DNA of 64,000 nt from Mariniphaga sp. Lineage in GTDB: Bacteria; Bacteroidota; Bacteroidia; Bacteroidales; Prolixibacteraceae. Location: positions 62,001 through 126,000 of the forward strand of contig JAGXGA010000036.1 in assembly GCA_024636975.1 (NCBI GenBank). Reading direction: 5' to 3'. This document shows, piece by piece, positions 63,212 through 64,000 of the stretch; the first letter of the stretch is position 1; every line of letters starts with the position of its first letter. Below the pieces are notes generated by a model that was given only the letters and a program-made list of their open reading frames with translations, was not told the DNA's origin and searched no databases. Position numbers and translations under genes: made by a program.

Positions 63212-63880
63212 TCTCCGCACGGCTCCCGCCCCCGGGTAATCACTTCTTCCCCGGGGGGTGGCTGACCGCGTCCCGCTTCGGCGGGAAGCAGGTTAAATGG
63301 GTAAATGTACCCGGCGGAATTGGTTTCTAGACCGGGTGCACCTCTCCCATACGTTCCGCATAATATTGCGAAATGCATTGTATTAAAAGTATATTTCTCT
63401 TTCATCTTATGGGTTTAAAATGTTCCCATTATCTCCTTCACAAAATCGTATTCAGTCGGATATTCTTCACTCATTCACTCACATATCCTCCCTACCGCTC
63501 TCCCTCCGGAACGGTGCAGGCTGCGCAAATACCAGACGACTTCCCACCCCTGCACGGCAGGACTCTCCATTCCCCAGCGGCCTTTCCTGCCCGCAATGGG
63601 TTGTTAATCCGTTGTCCATAATCATTTTAATTTAATTTTAAGCAGTAACAGTGAAACATCAATTAATGGCCATAAGCTCTTTCCTTACTGTTTTACTGTT
63701 CACTTTTTACTATTGACTTCTTTCTCAAATTAAACTTTGAACCTTAAACTTTAAATTCCCTTGCCTTTCATTCCACCTTGCATTTTCTCCGTCGCAATTA
63801 TCCGCTTCGGAGTCCGGCAGTCAGTCAGATGTATGACTGCCGGATTCCGGCACGGAATGAAAAAGCAAATTCTTCAATTA
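63212..63880. other. gene-free interval before the last partial gene
   Basis: No gene is supportable. It contains a UUCG-loop hairpin (tcccgc-ttcg-gcggga, 63271-63286) in a G+C-rich patch and another run of four heptamers (aaacttt gaacctt aaacttt aaattcc, 63732-63759). Confidence 0.7.
63271..63286. repeat. UUCG-tetraloop hairpin
   Basis: tcccgc (63271-63276) pairs with gcggga (63281-63286) around ttcg, giving the very stable C(UUCG)G loop in a plus-strand RNA. No T-run follows, so terminator function is unlikely. Confidence 0.6.
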
Positions 63881-64000
63881 TTAATTAGCCTCATCACCGG
63901 CAATCAACTGTGTATTAGGCGTAATAGTAGAAGTTGTTGATGCTGGTTTTTGTATATCAGGACGTGGTGTAATTGTACTAGTTGCGACATCAGCACCATC
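63881..64000 (-). CDS. C-terminal end of a Thr/Ser/Pro-rich protein, 5' part outside window
   Basis: Reading in from the right edge, the minus strand encodes DGADVATSTITPRPDIQKPA then STTSTITPNTQLIAGDEAN and a TAA at 63881-63883. The frame is open to position 64000. The tail is rich in Thr, Ser and Pro and lacks the usual T9SS sorting motif. Too little is present to name the protein. It is co-oriented with the T9SS genes. Confidence 0.6.
   Translation of the reverse strand, partial: DGADVATSTITPRPDIQKPASTTSTITPNTQLIAGDEAN

Noticed and set aside
63271-63286. UUCG hairpin as a transcription terminator
   Set aside because: The stem is only six base pairs and no T-run follows on either strand.
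63133-63405. 90-codon minus-strand open frame
   Set aside because: Its end (KVYSSKFRVPGFGFRVSGFG) is a translation of the heptamer array, and the remainder is G+C-rich non-coding sequence.

Overview
The window is a Bacteroidota chromosome segment. Evidence: a SusC/SusD pair with a FecR anti-sigma and an ECF sigma factor, Tat- and lipobox-type exported glycosidases, TAnnTTTG-type promoters, and a giant protein with SprB repeats and a gliding-motility C-terminal (type IX secretion) domain. The T9SS cargo and accessory repeats suggest a non-gut, Marinilabiliales/Prolixibacteraceae-like member, but that placement is inference. No rRNA, tRNA or CRISPR array was seen.

Layout. (1) 1-12.8 kb, plus strand: end of a GH78-like rhamnosidase, a DoxX-TIM fusion, then a GntR-headed run of a GH9-like enzyme, deoC, a DMT-type permease, a ribokinase-family kinase, GH97 and a GH2-DUF1080 fusion. 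A 20-bp palindromic operator sits on the GntR promoter. (2) 12.8-19.2 kb, minus strand: a DUF5060/GH140-like enzyme, GlcG/HbpS protein, xylose-isomerase-like TIM barrel, D-lyxose-isomerase-like cupin, MFS transporter and a VCBS-repeat protein. (3) 20-45 kb, mostly minus strand: a polysaccharide utilisation locus (PUL). Transcription order is ECF sigma (split off by a convergent gene), FecR, SusC with an STN domain, SusD, intrinsic terminator, GH28, then a duplicated cassette [beta-helix, GH28, double alpha/beta-hydrolase] x2, then a GH109-like enzyme. The convergent gene encodes a lipobox-bearing glutamate-racemase homologue. Gene relics flank this block on both sides. (4) 45-54 kb: membrane metallophosphoesterase and a heavy-metal RND efflux set (His-rich protein, adaptor, pump, outer-membrane factor). 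(5) 53.8-55.8 kb: an IS200-like/RAYT-like transposase between REP-like palindromes, a broken VapBC-like pair, and a 143-bp direct repeat. (6) 55.8-64 kb: a 2131-residue T9SS adhesin-like protein, a small secreted companion, and the 3' end of another gene.

How it fits together. The enzyme set (GH28 x3, GH78, GH140-like, esterase-like hydrolases, beta-helix enzymes) points to pectin-type plant polysaccharide, with SusCD import and FecR/sigma sensing. The flanking sugar isomerases, permeases, kinase and aldolase would process released pentoses or deoxy sugars. The substrate is inferred, not shown.

The most unusual signals are the lipoprotein racemase inside a sigma/anti-sigma pair, the DoxX membrane protein with an internal twin-arginine segment leading to a TIM barrel, the tandem three-gene duplication with inactive second hydrolase domains, and degenerate 7-nt repeat arrays that run up to the stop codons of several genes.
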